From assembly GCA_014155875.1 (NCBI GenBank), contig JACEFZ010001371.1, positions 387,001-451,000 of the forward strand: a stretch of 64,000 bases of DNA, given 5' to 3'. This DNA comes from Cepaea nemoralis. Its lineage: Eukaryota > Mollusca > Gastropoda > Stylommatophora > Helicidae. The position numbers and the translations under genes are program-made. Below the pieces are notes generated by a model. That model worked only from the letters and a program-made list of their open reading frames with translations. It was not told the DNA's origin and did no database searches. The first letter of the stretch is position 1. Each line of letters opens with the position of its first letter. This document shows, one piece after another, positions 1 through 10,700 of this stretch.

Positions 1-520
1 GATTCTGATAGTGCTACTGACTTAGTCTTGGCACCACTGTTAAAGTGTAGCATGTTGGGGTACCATGGCAATAAACCGAGAAGACAAGAGTTTTGAGGCC
101 AGTAGAGGCACACAACAACAAAGGATGCACACACCTTTTAACCATACAACTCGTCTTGATGCTGTCAGTAAGATTAGGGAAGACTGGTGCCCCTTGGAAA
201 AGACAGAGAAACTTGAAATAACTGCCGTGATGTCATGACAATCGCGTGGAAACGTTGTTGAACAAAATACAATCTGTTAAAGTATGGTAGAAGGCTAGGG
301 TGGGCAACAGCCCACAACTCGAACGCGTGAATACGGTCTGAAACATTAACCATTCGCTGGTAAACATAATTTTAATTTCTTTTGACGCCCACTGATGTCC
401 TTGTGCTTTGTAAACTTATTTTGAGTTTTGTATTCCTACTGTAATATATACCCCCCCCCCCCCCCCCAAAAAAAAAATAAAAAAAAATCTCTCACCCGCG
501 CACCCACGCCCCCGACAAAT
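1..520. other. Unassigned, with homopolymer tracts
   Basis: I see no gene here. The only structure is a run of about 17 C followed by A-rich sequence at 451-490. The short frames across it are translations of that tract. Confidence 0.5.
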
Positions 521-870
521 ATGAGCAAGTCCTACCAGAAGAAGAGATTGACAACCGTAAATCGATTTGCTGAAGTTAAGAACCGTGAACTGGTCCAGCC
601 AAGTCCCGCCGTAAATCAATTAGAGATATTAGATATAGACAGTCGACATTTTGGGCACGTTATGGGGAGGAATAAACTAGAAAACAGAGAGACAACTGGC
701 ACTATTGAGAGGAAAATAAAAAAGGGGAAGGAAGATAGATACATATCTGGATCCTTTGGCCATGTAGCACAATTGACATTGGAATACAGAGCCGATTAAG
801 ACTCTGGTGATAGTGTGAGATGGAAACACAGCCTCCCATGCTTAATGGCATGGAACATGATGATGATGAT
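521..870 (+). pseudogene. LINE-E 3' end, decayed
   Basis: The forward translation retains FGHVMGRNKLENRETTG and, after a frame break, RVRWKHS-type residues. These correspond to the C-terminal tail of the LINE-E reverse transcriptase seen intact at 63,074-63,925 (FGHVMRRNDLENLVTTG). The copy ends in an ATGATGATGATG tail at about 858-870, as the other copies do. It has lost the RGRPR segment and is strongly diverged, so it is an old fragment. Confidence 0.65.
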
Positions 871-1875
871 CTGTTTCCCTATCTTTGTCAATATTCTTAC
901 CTAAATATGTGTAAGACATTAATAATATAGGATATTAATAATATAGGATATTAAACATAAATATCACGACACGCTCAAATATGCACTAATGGAAAAGTTC
1001 CTTATGGTTATGATGAATGATGACATCCGCAGCACTCGTAACTATGATCTGTTCCATTTATGTGCCAGGGCACGCGGGCGTAAGAGGAAACCGGCGAGCA
1101 AATTGGCTTGTGGGATTGACTGCTGTGGGGAGAGAACGAGCAATGGACCAGGCAGACACCCTGAACGCCTTAGGAAGGCAGAACGAGTAAATGACATAAA
1201 CGATGGGAGCGATTTGGCACCTTTGACCAGTCTGTAGGGGCTTTAAGTCAAGCGGGGTGAAGCTAGACAAGAGAACCATGTGGGGAGCCAAAGACAAAAA
1301 GTCAACTAACACAAAACTGGTGTCGTCAGTTACTACACGCCGAGGAAGATACTGAGAAGGGGACTTGAGCACTTGTGAACTATCAGTTCAATTTGCGATG
1401 AAATGATCTGCTTGGCTAACTAAATGATATGTGTAGATGTGCTGAAAGGAATTGAGGAAGGGAAGTGTGTAAGAGGAAGACACTATTACTATTACAAATG
1501 GTTAGACCCTACCATACATGATTGGCAGACGCCTATAATATTAATACAATTACACGTGAATACATAGGGTAAAGGTTGTTGGAATCTCATTATAGGCAAG
1601 CTTCGTGGCGACCGATCTGTTAGTTAGTTAGTTAGTCGCGGTTCCAACTTCACGGCAACGGGTGGTCCCCATTATGCTCCGTTCCTGTGCCGGTGAATAT
1701 CACACAAAATGCTCCTCACTGCCCTATGTGAACAATGGAATAGACAGGAGTATCGGCAAGCCAACAGCCAGCACAGGTACACTGTGCATAATGCCGCCGC
1801 CAGAATGCCAACACAAAAGTCCTCCACGAGAAATACAGTTCATTGTCCATGGAAACGGCAGTCACCAGAAATACT
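871..1875. other. Unassigned intergenic
   Basis: I recognise no coding region. There is a duplicated 'attaataatataggat' at about 918-952 and a short (TTAG)n run at 1,618-1,637. The predicted frames look like chance openings. Confidence 0.4.
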
Positions 1876-2110
1876 TCATTGACCCGGGTTTTATCCCATA
1901 TGGCTCAGTCTCTTTCCGCAGGGCAACCCGCCGAAAGCACTGCACAAAGCACGAACTCCGTAGCTCCAGCGACGACTCCCAGGAGTCTCCTGAAAAATGC
2001 ACTCATGAACCGAAAAGGCAAACCAGTCAATCCAGCAACAGCCGGCCGCCATCGTTCCGAACATGCAGTTCACGCTACAAACTGCGAACAGATGTAAAAG
2101 CATTCCACGC
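1876..2110 (-). repeat. SINE-6 copy 1
   Basis: This matches 21,055-21,190 in the same orientation, sharing 'atcccatatggctcag', 'gcacaaagcac' and 'gtagctccagcgacgac'. In the second copy the right end contains an antisense tRNA-like block, so the element reads on the minus strand. This copy diverges before that block. Confidence 0.55.
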
Positions 2111-2445
2111 GAAATTCACAGCTCACAGTGTCGCGCCACGCACTCACTCAGTAGCAGGGCGACGGAACCATAGCCTCCTTAGTCGCCTCTTACGACGTGC
2201 ATGGTAGGCAACAGTGTTACTATTCTTTGCCGTAAGGGCCCCGGCAACACACGGGCGGGCGACGATCTTTTATGATTAATTGATGCTGTTATCTACGGTA
2301 TGCTGGTGACCATTTGTGGCTCTACCCTTCCATTATTGTCCATCGTCCTAATTTTGCCAAAGTTCGTCCTAATTTCGGCCACAGTTCTTTTGATGCTGTG
2401 AATCATTGCTTCCGATTGTAAACACCCTATTCATCGATTGCCGTC
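2111..2445. other. Unassigned
   Basis: Nothing recognisable lies between the SINE-6 and SINE-1 copies. Confidence 0.4.
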
Positions 2446-2680
2446 CACCGTTGCGAAGGTGTTGCGGACGCGGTAATCACGTATACTCGCGTTCGAAACA
2501 CAGGTGAGCGCGATCTTGCAGCATACCGCGTTACGTAGGTTTCGCGTTGGTATCGGTGCCGTTTGTTCAGAAAGCAATGGCAAACTACTGGACGTAAACT
2601 TGCCAAGAGATCACAGCGGCAGAAATGCTGGTGTTGACTTTGATGTCCTGTAAAAAGTATACTACCAAAAAAAAAATCGA
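2446..2680 (+). repeat. SINE-1 copy a (tRNA-derived)
   Basis: A tRNA-like head carries a B-box-like 'gcgttcgaaacac'. A conserved central block follows ('cagaaagcaatggcaaacta', 'taaacttgccaagagatcac'). The 3' block ends 'gctggtgttgac...gatgtcctgtaaa' and then poly-A. The same three blocks recur at 6.73, 10.54, 11.28, 32.37 and 44.66 kb. The central block resembles the conserved core of metazoan Nin-type SINEs; that assignment is from memory. Confidence 0.75.
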
Positions 2681-2725
2681 TTGTCACTCCCAGGTACACT
2701 TAGGTCTGCAAACATTCTATGCATA

Positions 2726-2727
<2 letters not shown>

Positions 2728-2772
<45 letters not shown>

Positions 2773-2843
2773 GGCAGGCAGACAGGCAGGCAGACAGACA
2801 GACAGACAGACAGGCAGGCAGGCAGGCATGCAGACAGGCAGAC

Positions 2844-2887
<44 letters not shown>

Positions 2888-2888
2888 T

Positions 2889-2920
<32 letters not shown>
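2728..2920. repeat. (CAGA)n microsatellite with CAGG variants
   Basis: About 190 bp of CAGA tetranucleotides with interspersed CAGG units. All reading frames through it are repetitive artefacts. Confidence 0.95.
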
Positions 2921-2921
<1 letters not shown>

Positions 2922-3262
2922 CACTATTCACAGAAATAAACTGAGAATATTATGCAACCGTTAAGACTGCTGTGTTATCTATTATCGTCATCTTTAATTC
3001 TACATCGTGACAATAAAATATTTATGTTAGTCACATGACCTCATAACTATATTCATCTGAACTATCAAACCCTTGCTGTCAAACACATGGTCTCGTAACT
3101 CTTTACCCGTGTTATCAAGTTTATCACGAGCAGTCTTGTTGTGAAACACGTCTTTCCGGGATCTTGCAGTATCAACACATTGTAGTAAGTATTGGGCTTT
3201 TTTTAAGCGTGGGGCGCTCAATGGTAATCACAAAGAAATGTGTTTCTTTAGTACACAGTCAT
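2921..3262. other. Unassigned
   Basis: I recognise no gene or repeat. Confidence 0.4.
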
Positions 3263-3402
3263 CATCATCCTGTGCCTTGGCAACTGGCGTAGGCGTTTAT
3301 CCCTCTCCATAGATCTTGGTCTTCCACTGATTTTCCCCGTCATAACGATGTTTTCTAGTCCTCTCTTCTGATATATGACCAAAGAAGGCCGTTTGCCTTT
3401 TT
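3263..3402 (-). pseudogene. LINE-F 3' end
   Basis: The minus strand resembles the last ~130 bp of LINE-F, as also seen at 18,893-19,145 and 50,806-50,983. The end of the coding part reads through 'gcctacgccagttgccaagg' and is followed by a (GAT)n tail. Confidence 0.55.
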
Positions 3403-3404
3403 TT

Positions 3405-3483
<79 letters not shown>

Positions 3484-4760
3484 CCATCATCGTCATCATC
3501 ATCATCATGTGCTAAGCTTGTAAGCGTGGATGGTCATGTGTCGCCATACTAGACAATCACCAGAGACGTGGGTCAGCTCTGTATTCTTGTTTCGACCATA
3601 TGCACGTTGCCAAGTCATCTTGGTATATACTTCTCTGCCTTCCCCTTGTTCTATTCCACTCAATCTTGCCAGTTGTCACTAAGTTCCCCAATTTATTTTT
3701 TTCTCATAACGTTACTAAAATAATGTGATTGTCTATGTCTAATTTCTCTAATCAGTTTGCGGTTTTAATTTGCCATTTGTAGGACTTTTTCATTGGTGTT
3801 TCTGTCTGCCCATGGTATTCTTTGCATTTTCCCCAGAAACCACATTCCCACTGCCATTAGATGTTTCTCAGCTTGTCTGCTCGTTGTCCACGTTTCATAT
3901 CCATACAAAAATACAGGTTCTATGTAGCACTTCAACACTCTTCTTCTCGTTGCAATTGAAATCTATTTATTAGTCAGTATGTTTTCCAATTTTAATAAGG
4001 CTACCTTTGCCATAACGATTATTGTTCTAATCTCTTCAAGGTACCTCCCATCAGATGTCATGACTGTTCCGATATAGTTGTATTTGTTTAAGAATTTTCC
4101 CATTTATCCTTATATTATAAGTATTGTGGTATTTCTGTCTTCTTAGAGACAACCATAATCTCTATCTTCTTACAATTTAATTTTAACACTAGTTGTTCAC
4201 TGTGTACAATAAAAATATCTACTAAATGTTGCAGATCCTGTTTATTGTATGCAATCAATACTGTATCATCCGCATGTCTAATGTTATTGATATTATGTTC
4301 CCCCAATGGCGATTCATTTAATATCTTCTAAATTTCTAAAAAAATGTTTTCAATGTATAGGGAAAAATAGAAAGATCTGGAGACATTATACATCCCCGTC
4401 GCACACCTCTATTAATAGGCTGATACTGACCTACTTCATTATCAACCCTTAGGACAGTTTATTGTTTCCAATATATGTATTTTTTACAAGTCTAAGGTCC
4501 TTCCCATCAATTTGGAGATCTGTAAGCATCTTCATCATGTTGACGTGTCTTACTTTGTTAAAAGCCTTTGTGTAGTCAATGAAACAAAGATGTAAGTCTT
4601 TGTTTACCTCCATCGAACGCTCGATTAATATTCTCAGCAAGTACACAACATTTACCGTGTCCGTGCCTTCTACGAAACCCACATTGTTCTTCCCTTATTT
4701 CAGATTGTATTTTCCTCCTAACTCTTTGCATGATTATGGGATATGCACTCACACACAGCA
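3403..4760 (-). pseudogene. LINE-E reverse transcriptase fragment with expanded (GAT)n tail
   Basis: The minus strand encodes an RTE-like reverse transcriptase in pieces. EQCGFRRRHGHGKCC lies at about 4,700-4,640. DYTKAFNKVRH (motif A region) is near 4,580-4,550. HADDTVLIAYNKQDLQHLVD (motif C, with HADD in place of YADD) is near 4,285-4,220. LNCKKIEIMVV follows. The C-terminal part is shared with the copies at 36,245-37,102 and 63,074-63,925. Several frameshifts and stops break it. The tail has grown into about 105 bp of ATC repeats at 3,403-3,507. Confidence 0.8.
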
Positions 4761-5568
4761 AGAGAAAACCTGGGTGTTAAGCCCCAATACCACAGAGTAT
4801 AATAATCTTGTTTCGCTGTGACTACCCAAATCATGTGTATTACTGGTGGTCTGTTCTTATACAACCCAGTAACACAATACACTGGACTATTTGGTCTTAT
4901 TATACGTGGTATAACAACCAACTTTACTGACCCCATTTCATAGGGAACAGTATGAGTGAAGCCTCGTATCTGTAGACCTTCCTATTCCGCATACCCCATG
5001 TGGCATATCGTAGGTACTATACCAACTCCTCTCTCTCCCCCATCTCTCCTTTCTCATACATACCATACACATGTGTATGTATACCATTGTATGAATGTTT
5101 GTTGATGTGTGTAGAGGTATGTATGTGCGCCCATACATATCAGTCTACCCAGACTTTAGGACTCACTTCGTACACACATAAAGGAGCACGGAAAATGAGT
5201 TTCGTTAGTATTACCTATCACCATCATACTTAGGAGCACACATCACTGCTCTTTAATATTTGTCCACTATGGCCAACCCATTCATTGGCAGTCACTCATA
5301 CATTGTACGTACATCCACTGGGACTCCTTAACCACCACTCTCGGACAACCACCACAACTCCATTGCTCCCAGTTTCCCGCCTTACCTTCCTGCCCTTTTT
5401 CATGTATCACTTCCACTTATTTACCTGGACTTATTTACCTGGGATCTTCACTAAACCGTTACCACCCCACCCCCATCCCGGTTCCAATAACCCACATACG
5501 CACACGGCTGTGTATAAAGGAGGACAAAGGTGACATTCCTGTTAGTATTACAACCTGGGATTCTGAGA
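4761..5568. other. Unassigned intergenic
   Basis: No gene recognised. The sequence is rich in short 'acatac/catac' runs around 5,050-5,130 and otherwise unremarkable. Confidence 0.4.
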
Positions 5569-5641
5569 TTTTTTTTTTTTTGTGCGCTGGCTCTCTTTGC
5601 AACTCATGCGTAGTTCATACACACTATTTATAGTCATCATT

Positions 5642-5673
<32 letters not shown>

Positions 5674-6063
5674 ACACTTCTGCCGTCAAGCGTCGTGGGG
5701 AGGAATAATTTGCGTTCCAGCGCCCGGTGGGCGGCACTGGATAGTGTCATTCCGTGTGATTGTACAATGTCTTTGATGTCGTCAATCCATTTTCTTCTTG
5801 GTCTCGTCGTAGATGATCTTTGATTTATAGTAGTGATGGATTGAATTTTGCGCGTGGGTTAGCTTTCCTTATTAACAATGTCCCTCGCCATCAGGTGAAC
5901 CAACTCCGACTTCAGGGGTACTTGTAATTTACGTTCCCAAGTCAAAGACAATAGGTCAACATTTTAGTCCAGCTGTTCGGTGTAGGGGTTGAACCGCTTA
6001 CCTCGGCATCATCACACCGGATGTTTAGATACACGCGTTCTTACCCATTCGGCCATACGGACC
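5569..6063 (-). repeat. SINE-2 copy a, split by a LINE-B end
   Basis: This is the reverse complement of the element at 32,838-33,133: poly-T start, the 'gaagtcggag' block, then the tRNA-like head with antisense B box 'ggggttgaacc'. It is interrupted at 5,645-5,822 by a LINE-B 3' end. Removing that insertion and one 9-bp duplication restores the SINE order. Confidence 0.75.
5645..5822 (-). mobile_element. LINE-B 3' end nested in SINE-2
   Basis: The 178 bp match the reverse complement of the last part of the LINE-B copy ending at 39,495, including 'gcgcccggtgggcggcactg' and 'gtcaatccattttcttcttg'. The (ATC)n at 5,645-5,671 is the tail. The flanks carry a 9-bp duplication, ATTTATAGT, at 5,636-5,644 and 5,823-5,831, as expected for target-primed reverse transcription. 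Confidence 0.85.
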
Positions 6064-6726
6064 TGCGGATTCTGAAATAAGTAAGTAGCAACATTTTTTT
6101 CCCTTCAAATTTTCATTTTCTCTTCATTGCTCTCATTTTAAAAACTTTTTATTCTTCTCATCCCGTCCTTATGCCTTAATGTAGCCACCGGAGGGTCTTC
6201 TCCGTGATCATATGTTGTGTTTTGTGTATAGTTGTTTGCTGATGAAGGCTAGTCGCCACAACGTTCATGTATTGTTTCGTAATTCTGTTCTGTAAAGCTA
6301 CATTAATTTGTCTTACTTTTTATTGTTTACATTTCCACAGCTTTACCGTAGTTCCTCTAATTATATTTAGATATTGTTTGGCACATATAATAAACCTTGT
6401 GTTACTAGCATTTATATTGAGGCCAGATACTTTAGCTGTGTAGGTGTGTTTATCAGCTGTTGTAATGACATGTCTGCACCTCCCATAGTGGCTGGATTGT
6501 CAGCAAACTTGATGACACATATTCGCCCCTGAGAGCCCGCGGACAGATAATGATAATACAACTGATAGACGCATTTTACAAAGGCAGGTTATAACTCGGC
6601 TTAAGAAAAGTCATTTTTCGATCACGTTAAAGAAAGAGAAGTTGAAACATTTGCGTACCTACATACCTTGGCTTGACATAATTTAAGAAACTGGTTACCC
6701 CCTGCTTTTACAACAGAGTAGTTGTT
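6064..6726. other. Unassigned, with one hammerhead-like motif
   Basis: No gene seen. A stretch at 6,238-6,262 reads CTGATGA, then GGC...GCC, then acaac. It resembles a hammerhead core whose GAAA has been lost (see findings). Confidence 0.35.
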
Positions 6727-6965
6727 GAGCTTGCTCCGTGGCTAAAGACTTGCGGACGCAGTTCGTAATCCCGCATACCGCGTTCGAAATACAGCTGCGG
6801 GCGATTTGGCATCATACCGCCTTGCGTTGGATTTTTAATAAAATGGTATGGGTGCCGGTCGTTCAGAAAGCAATGGCAAAATATTGAACGTAAACTTGCC
6901 AAGAGATCACAAATAGCGAAAAATTGCATGGGTGACTGCTACGTCCTGTAAAGGACATGGAACTA
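6727..6965 (+). repeat. SINE-1 copy b
   Basis: The full element is present: head with 'gcgttcgaaatacagc', central 'cagaaagcaatggcaaa', then 'acttgccaagagatcaca' and 'cgtcctgtaaaggacatg'. Confidence 0.8.
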
Positions 6966-7603
6966 ACTTTAAGTTGTTGAGTATAGGTCAGCGTTGCATA
7001 GAGGTTTAGTGCGCTTTAACTTAAACTTCCTGTACGTTGACGGCGGGGTAATTGGTTAATTCCACATACTACCCTGTTTAAAAAGTAGTAAGTAGTACTA
7101 GTTGAGAGGGTACATGCCGTTAGAGAAAAGACACCGAGGAAGAGTATCATCTTCCTTTTGTGTTGCTCTCATAGTCTCAGACTGCATGCATGTATAGGAC
7201 TATAGGAAGGCCGAGTAACAATATAAACGACTGGAAATTTATTTCACAATAAGGACAGAGAAACAATTAGTGGTAGAATGAAATGATCAATCTACGCCGC
7301 CCGGCATGGCACATGAAATGTATATTTAAATAGTCTTGCCGGATAAGCAATAAATAAGCAGTTCACTTGCACGTTATCAATAGACAGGTGTCGGTTATGT
7401 TATGTTATAGTTTGTAAACCGAACACCCGATGGGCCGTATGATTAATCTAGAACACCAGACACAACTTGAATAATAATAATAATATCAGCGATAGCACAG
7501 TGGACAGAACAATCATTGTCGGCCAAGGACGCGAGATTTTGATGTCCAGAAGATAGGACTGCCAGATTATTGTAGTATTATTATTGTGTGCTTGGTAACT
7601 GTC
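6966..7603 (+). promoter_or_regulatory. Upstream region of the FABP gene
   Basis: These are the roughly 640 bp before the FABP start codon. I see no TATA box at a credible distance. A short (AAT)n run lies at 7,471-7,485. The 5' untranslated region should lie here, but its start cannot be placed from sequence. Confidence 0.3.
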
Positions 7604-7712
7604 ATGGCGACCACGGACCTGGAAGCCGTTGTCCAAGAAATAACGGACAAGTATGCTGGCAAGTGGAAGCAGACAAGGGGTGAAAACATTGACGATTTTT
7701 TCAAGGAGATGG
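7604..7712 (+). CDS. FABP exon 1
   Basis: Starts ATGGCGACCACGGAC and encodes 36 residues plus the first base of a Gly codon. The GKW signature begins at residue 19. The splice donor is GTAAAG. I chose this ATG because it is the only in-frame one before the GKW motif in this exon. The phase-1 intron after 'EM-G' sits at the conserved first intron position of the family. Confidence 0.88.
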
Positions 7713-10700
7713 GTAAAGTGTTAACGGTTTAATATTAGTTTAATGATTTATGTAGACCAGCCATGTATAGTATATAAATATAATTTAATTATATATATAT
7801 ATATATTATATATAAAATATAATTCAATTCAGCGGGTCTTTCGTTACTTCTTTCTTCTTAGTTCTTTTTTCTTACCCAGTCTTACGTCTTCTTCTTCTTC
7901 TTCTTCTTCTTCTTCTTCTTCTTCTTCTTCTTCTTCTTCTTCTTCTTCTTCTTTAGCGTTCCGAGCCATTGAGGTTCTTTGCTGCAGATACAATCCGTCT
8001 CCATTCGTCTCTCTGGTGGACCTTCTCTTGCCAGTCGTTGATTCCAAGTGCTTGTAGGTCTGTATATGATATATATTATCTCTCCACCGCCTTCTTGGTC
8101 TACCTCAGGGTCTACGGTCATTTATTTCCTGAGTGTAAGCGAGTTTTGTTTCCCTATTATCTTCCATTCTTTCTATATACCCCAGCCATTGTAGTCTATT
8201 AGTATTAGCCTTCATGATACCAGTGATTAGCGGGGACTTAAACAGATCATAAATGTCTTTGTTGCTTCTTCTTTTCCACTCTCCACTTTGTGTATCCCTA
8301 ATGGGTCAAAAGATGCGTCTTAAAATTTTGTTCTCAAAGGTTTGTAACAAGGCTTCGTCTCCTTTCGTTGTACTCCAGGTTTCAGAGCCATACAGCACAA
8401 CTGGTCTGATCAGTGCTTTGTATATTGTGATTTTGGTGTTATGAGATAGCACCTTTGATTTTAGTAGATGTTGTAGACCATAGTATATCTTATTTCCAGA
8501 GTTGATTCTAGTTTGTATTTCTTCCCTTATGATGTTGGAGCAGTTGAAGATTGTACCCAGGTATTTGTATGTTTCCGTTCTTTTAATGGTCATATTATCT
8601 ATTTGTATGTGGCCAGAGTTTTTAGCCATTCCGTCTCTTGAAATTACCATATATTCTGTCTTATCTTGGTTGATAACCAGCCCCATCTGTTGGGCTTTTT
8701 CCTTTAAGTGAGTCAATATTTCCAATGTCTTTTGTTCACTTTGCCCTATAATATCTATATCATCTGCATAACCAAGCAGCTTGGATGTTCCTTCAATATC
8801 ACATTCCTCCTTCACCTTCCTTACAACTTTCTCTAGAGCCAGATTGAAGAGTAGCGGTGATAGTGCATCACCCTGTTTCAAGCCAGATGTTATTTGGAAA
8901 GGGTCTGATTTCCTACCTTTATATGTTACTATATTATAAGTATCTTCCATGCATAGTCTGGTCATGTTGATTAACTTCCTTGGTATTCCAAATTCCTGCA
9001 TAGCATTCCATAGACTATTCCTATGGACACTATCATAAGCCTTTTTAAAATCCACAAAAATGTTATGGAGATCTCTTTTATATTCCCAATTTTTCTCGGC
9101 TATTTGTCGTAAGATAAATATCTGATCTATTGTTGATCTGTTTTGTCTAAAGCCCGCCTGGTAGTCACCTAGTATGTCTTCTGAATATGGTTTTAGTCTA
9201 TTTAGTAATACTGCATGTCAGGATCTTATATTAGGCTCGTTGGCTAACACATGTGAGACAGTACAAGTACAACGTGATTCGACATAAGACACAGCAACAC
9301 AAGTTATATGGATTTATTACCACATTAAATACATAACAATCGTTACAGCAATGTACAACATATAACAACTCACTACCACAATACAGCTCATAGGTCTGAC
9401 GCTCACAATATCAGTCGTTCAGCTCACAACCACGGAGATTCACACAACGCCTTGCTCTCGACACACACGTCCGTTCAGATGTCCAGTCCCAGATAGGTCT
9501 GAGATTAACACACACACTGCCCACTGCCTCAGGTGGGGTCACGTGGCTTTGCGTCGTCTGTCGTCAGCGCTGGTCGCGTGTCAGGTAAGAAACTTGCCAG
9601 CCGACAACTCTTGTCCGCCGGGTGCCGTAACGATGTCGCTGCTAGGCTCTGACACTGCGGATAGTATCTTATAGCTTGTGGACAGTAGTGATATTCCTCT
9701 ATAATTTCCACATTGGAACTTGTCTCCTTTCTTAAAGATAGGTATCAATAATGACTCTTTCCAGTCATGGGGTAATTCTTCTGTCCTCCAGATTTTTATT
9801 ATTAGTTCATATAGCTTTAGACGTAATGCATGGCCACCTGCCTTTATAAATTCAGCAGCGATTCCATCAGTCCCAGTTGCCTTATTGTTTTTAAGTCGTG
9901 TGATTACATATAGGATTTCTTCAAATGTAGGTTCTTCAATTTGTGGTTCGCATGTTAGAACCTCTTCCTGTGGGAAAATATTACTTGGAGCTTCACAATT
10001 TAGTAATTCAACAAAATATTCTTTCCTTGTGTTGCACATTTCCTCATTGGTATTTATCATATTCCCATTTTTGTCTTTTAAACCATATGTGTTTTGTTGG
10101 TGCCCTCGTTTCATTGACTTCAGTTCTTTAAACAATTTTCTGGATTCATTTTTATGGTGATTAGTTTCCATATCTTTGGTTACATTACTCATATATTCTA
10201 GCTTCTGCTGTCAGACTATTTTTGTAGCCTCTTTACATTCATTTCTATAATGCTCTTCCTTTTGGATGTTGTTGATGTCATTTAACCATAAATGTCTGGC
10301 GTAACTCAGTCTTACGTAACTTAGAAATATTTCAAATACTTAGAATTAATAAAATATTAATATATTATTATTATTTATTAAGTAAATAATAGTTTTAGTT
10401 TAGCTTAAGTTAGTACTATTGAAGAGTCTAGTAATAATTACTTTTGAGTGAAACAATGGGATTTTAATTACAAATTAGTAATGTAATTAATATAATAATT
10501 AATATTAATAATAAATAATTTATACAGTAATAAATTCAGACTGTGTCGCGTTGGGTTGTAATATTTAATAACGTGTTGGTATGGCAGCCGGTCGTTCAGA
10601 AAGCAATGGCAAACTACTGAATGTAAAATTTGCCTAGTACATCAACAGCAGCTGGAAAATGCTGGTGTTGACTGCGACGTCCTGCAAGGGATATGCAAAA

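Larger units (their letters stand above)
7888..10306 (-). mobile_element. LINE-A copy 1, 5'-truncated, in FABP intron 1
   Basis: A non-LTR retrotransposon on the minus strand, with an (AAG)n tail at 7,888-7,953. An exact 11-bp target duplication, CAGTCTTACGT, lies at 7,877-7,887 and 10,307-10,317. A solo LTR interrupts it at 9,216-9,654. It is antisense to the FABP transcript. A second copy at 54,190-55,339 is nearly identical where they overlap: an antisense frame of 69 residues is the same in both. The family was therefore active recently. Confidence 0.9.

Noticed and set aside
1662..2207. 181-codon plus-strand frame as a host gene
   Set aside because: Part of it overlaps antisense SINE-6, and no homology or splice structure supports it.
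2662..2964. Several overlapping frames of repeated Cys-Leu-Ser-Val or Asp-Arg-Gln-Thr
   Set aside because: They are translations of the CAGA microsatellite on both strands.
3248..3508. Poly-Met frame
   Set aside because: It is the ATC array at a LINE tail.
8502..8711. Plus-strand 69-codon frame conserved at 54,579-54,788 (minus)
   Set aside because: It is antisense to the LINE-A reverse transcriptase. The identity reflects two young copies of one LINE and not a second gene.
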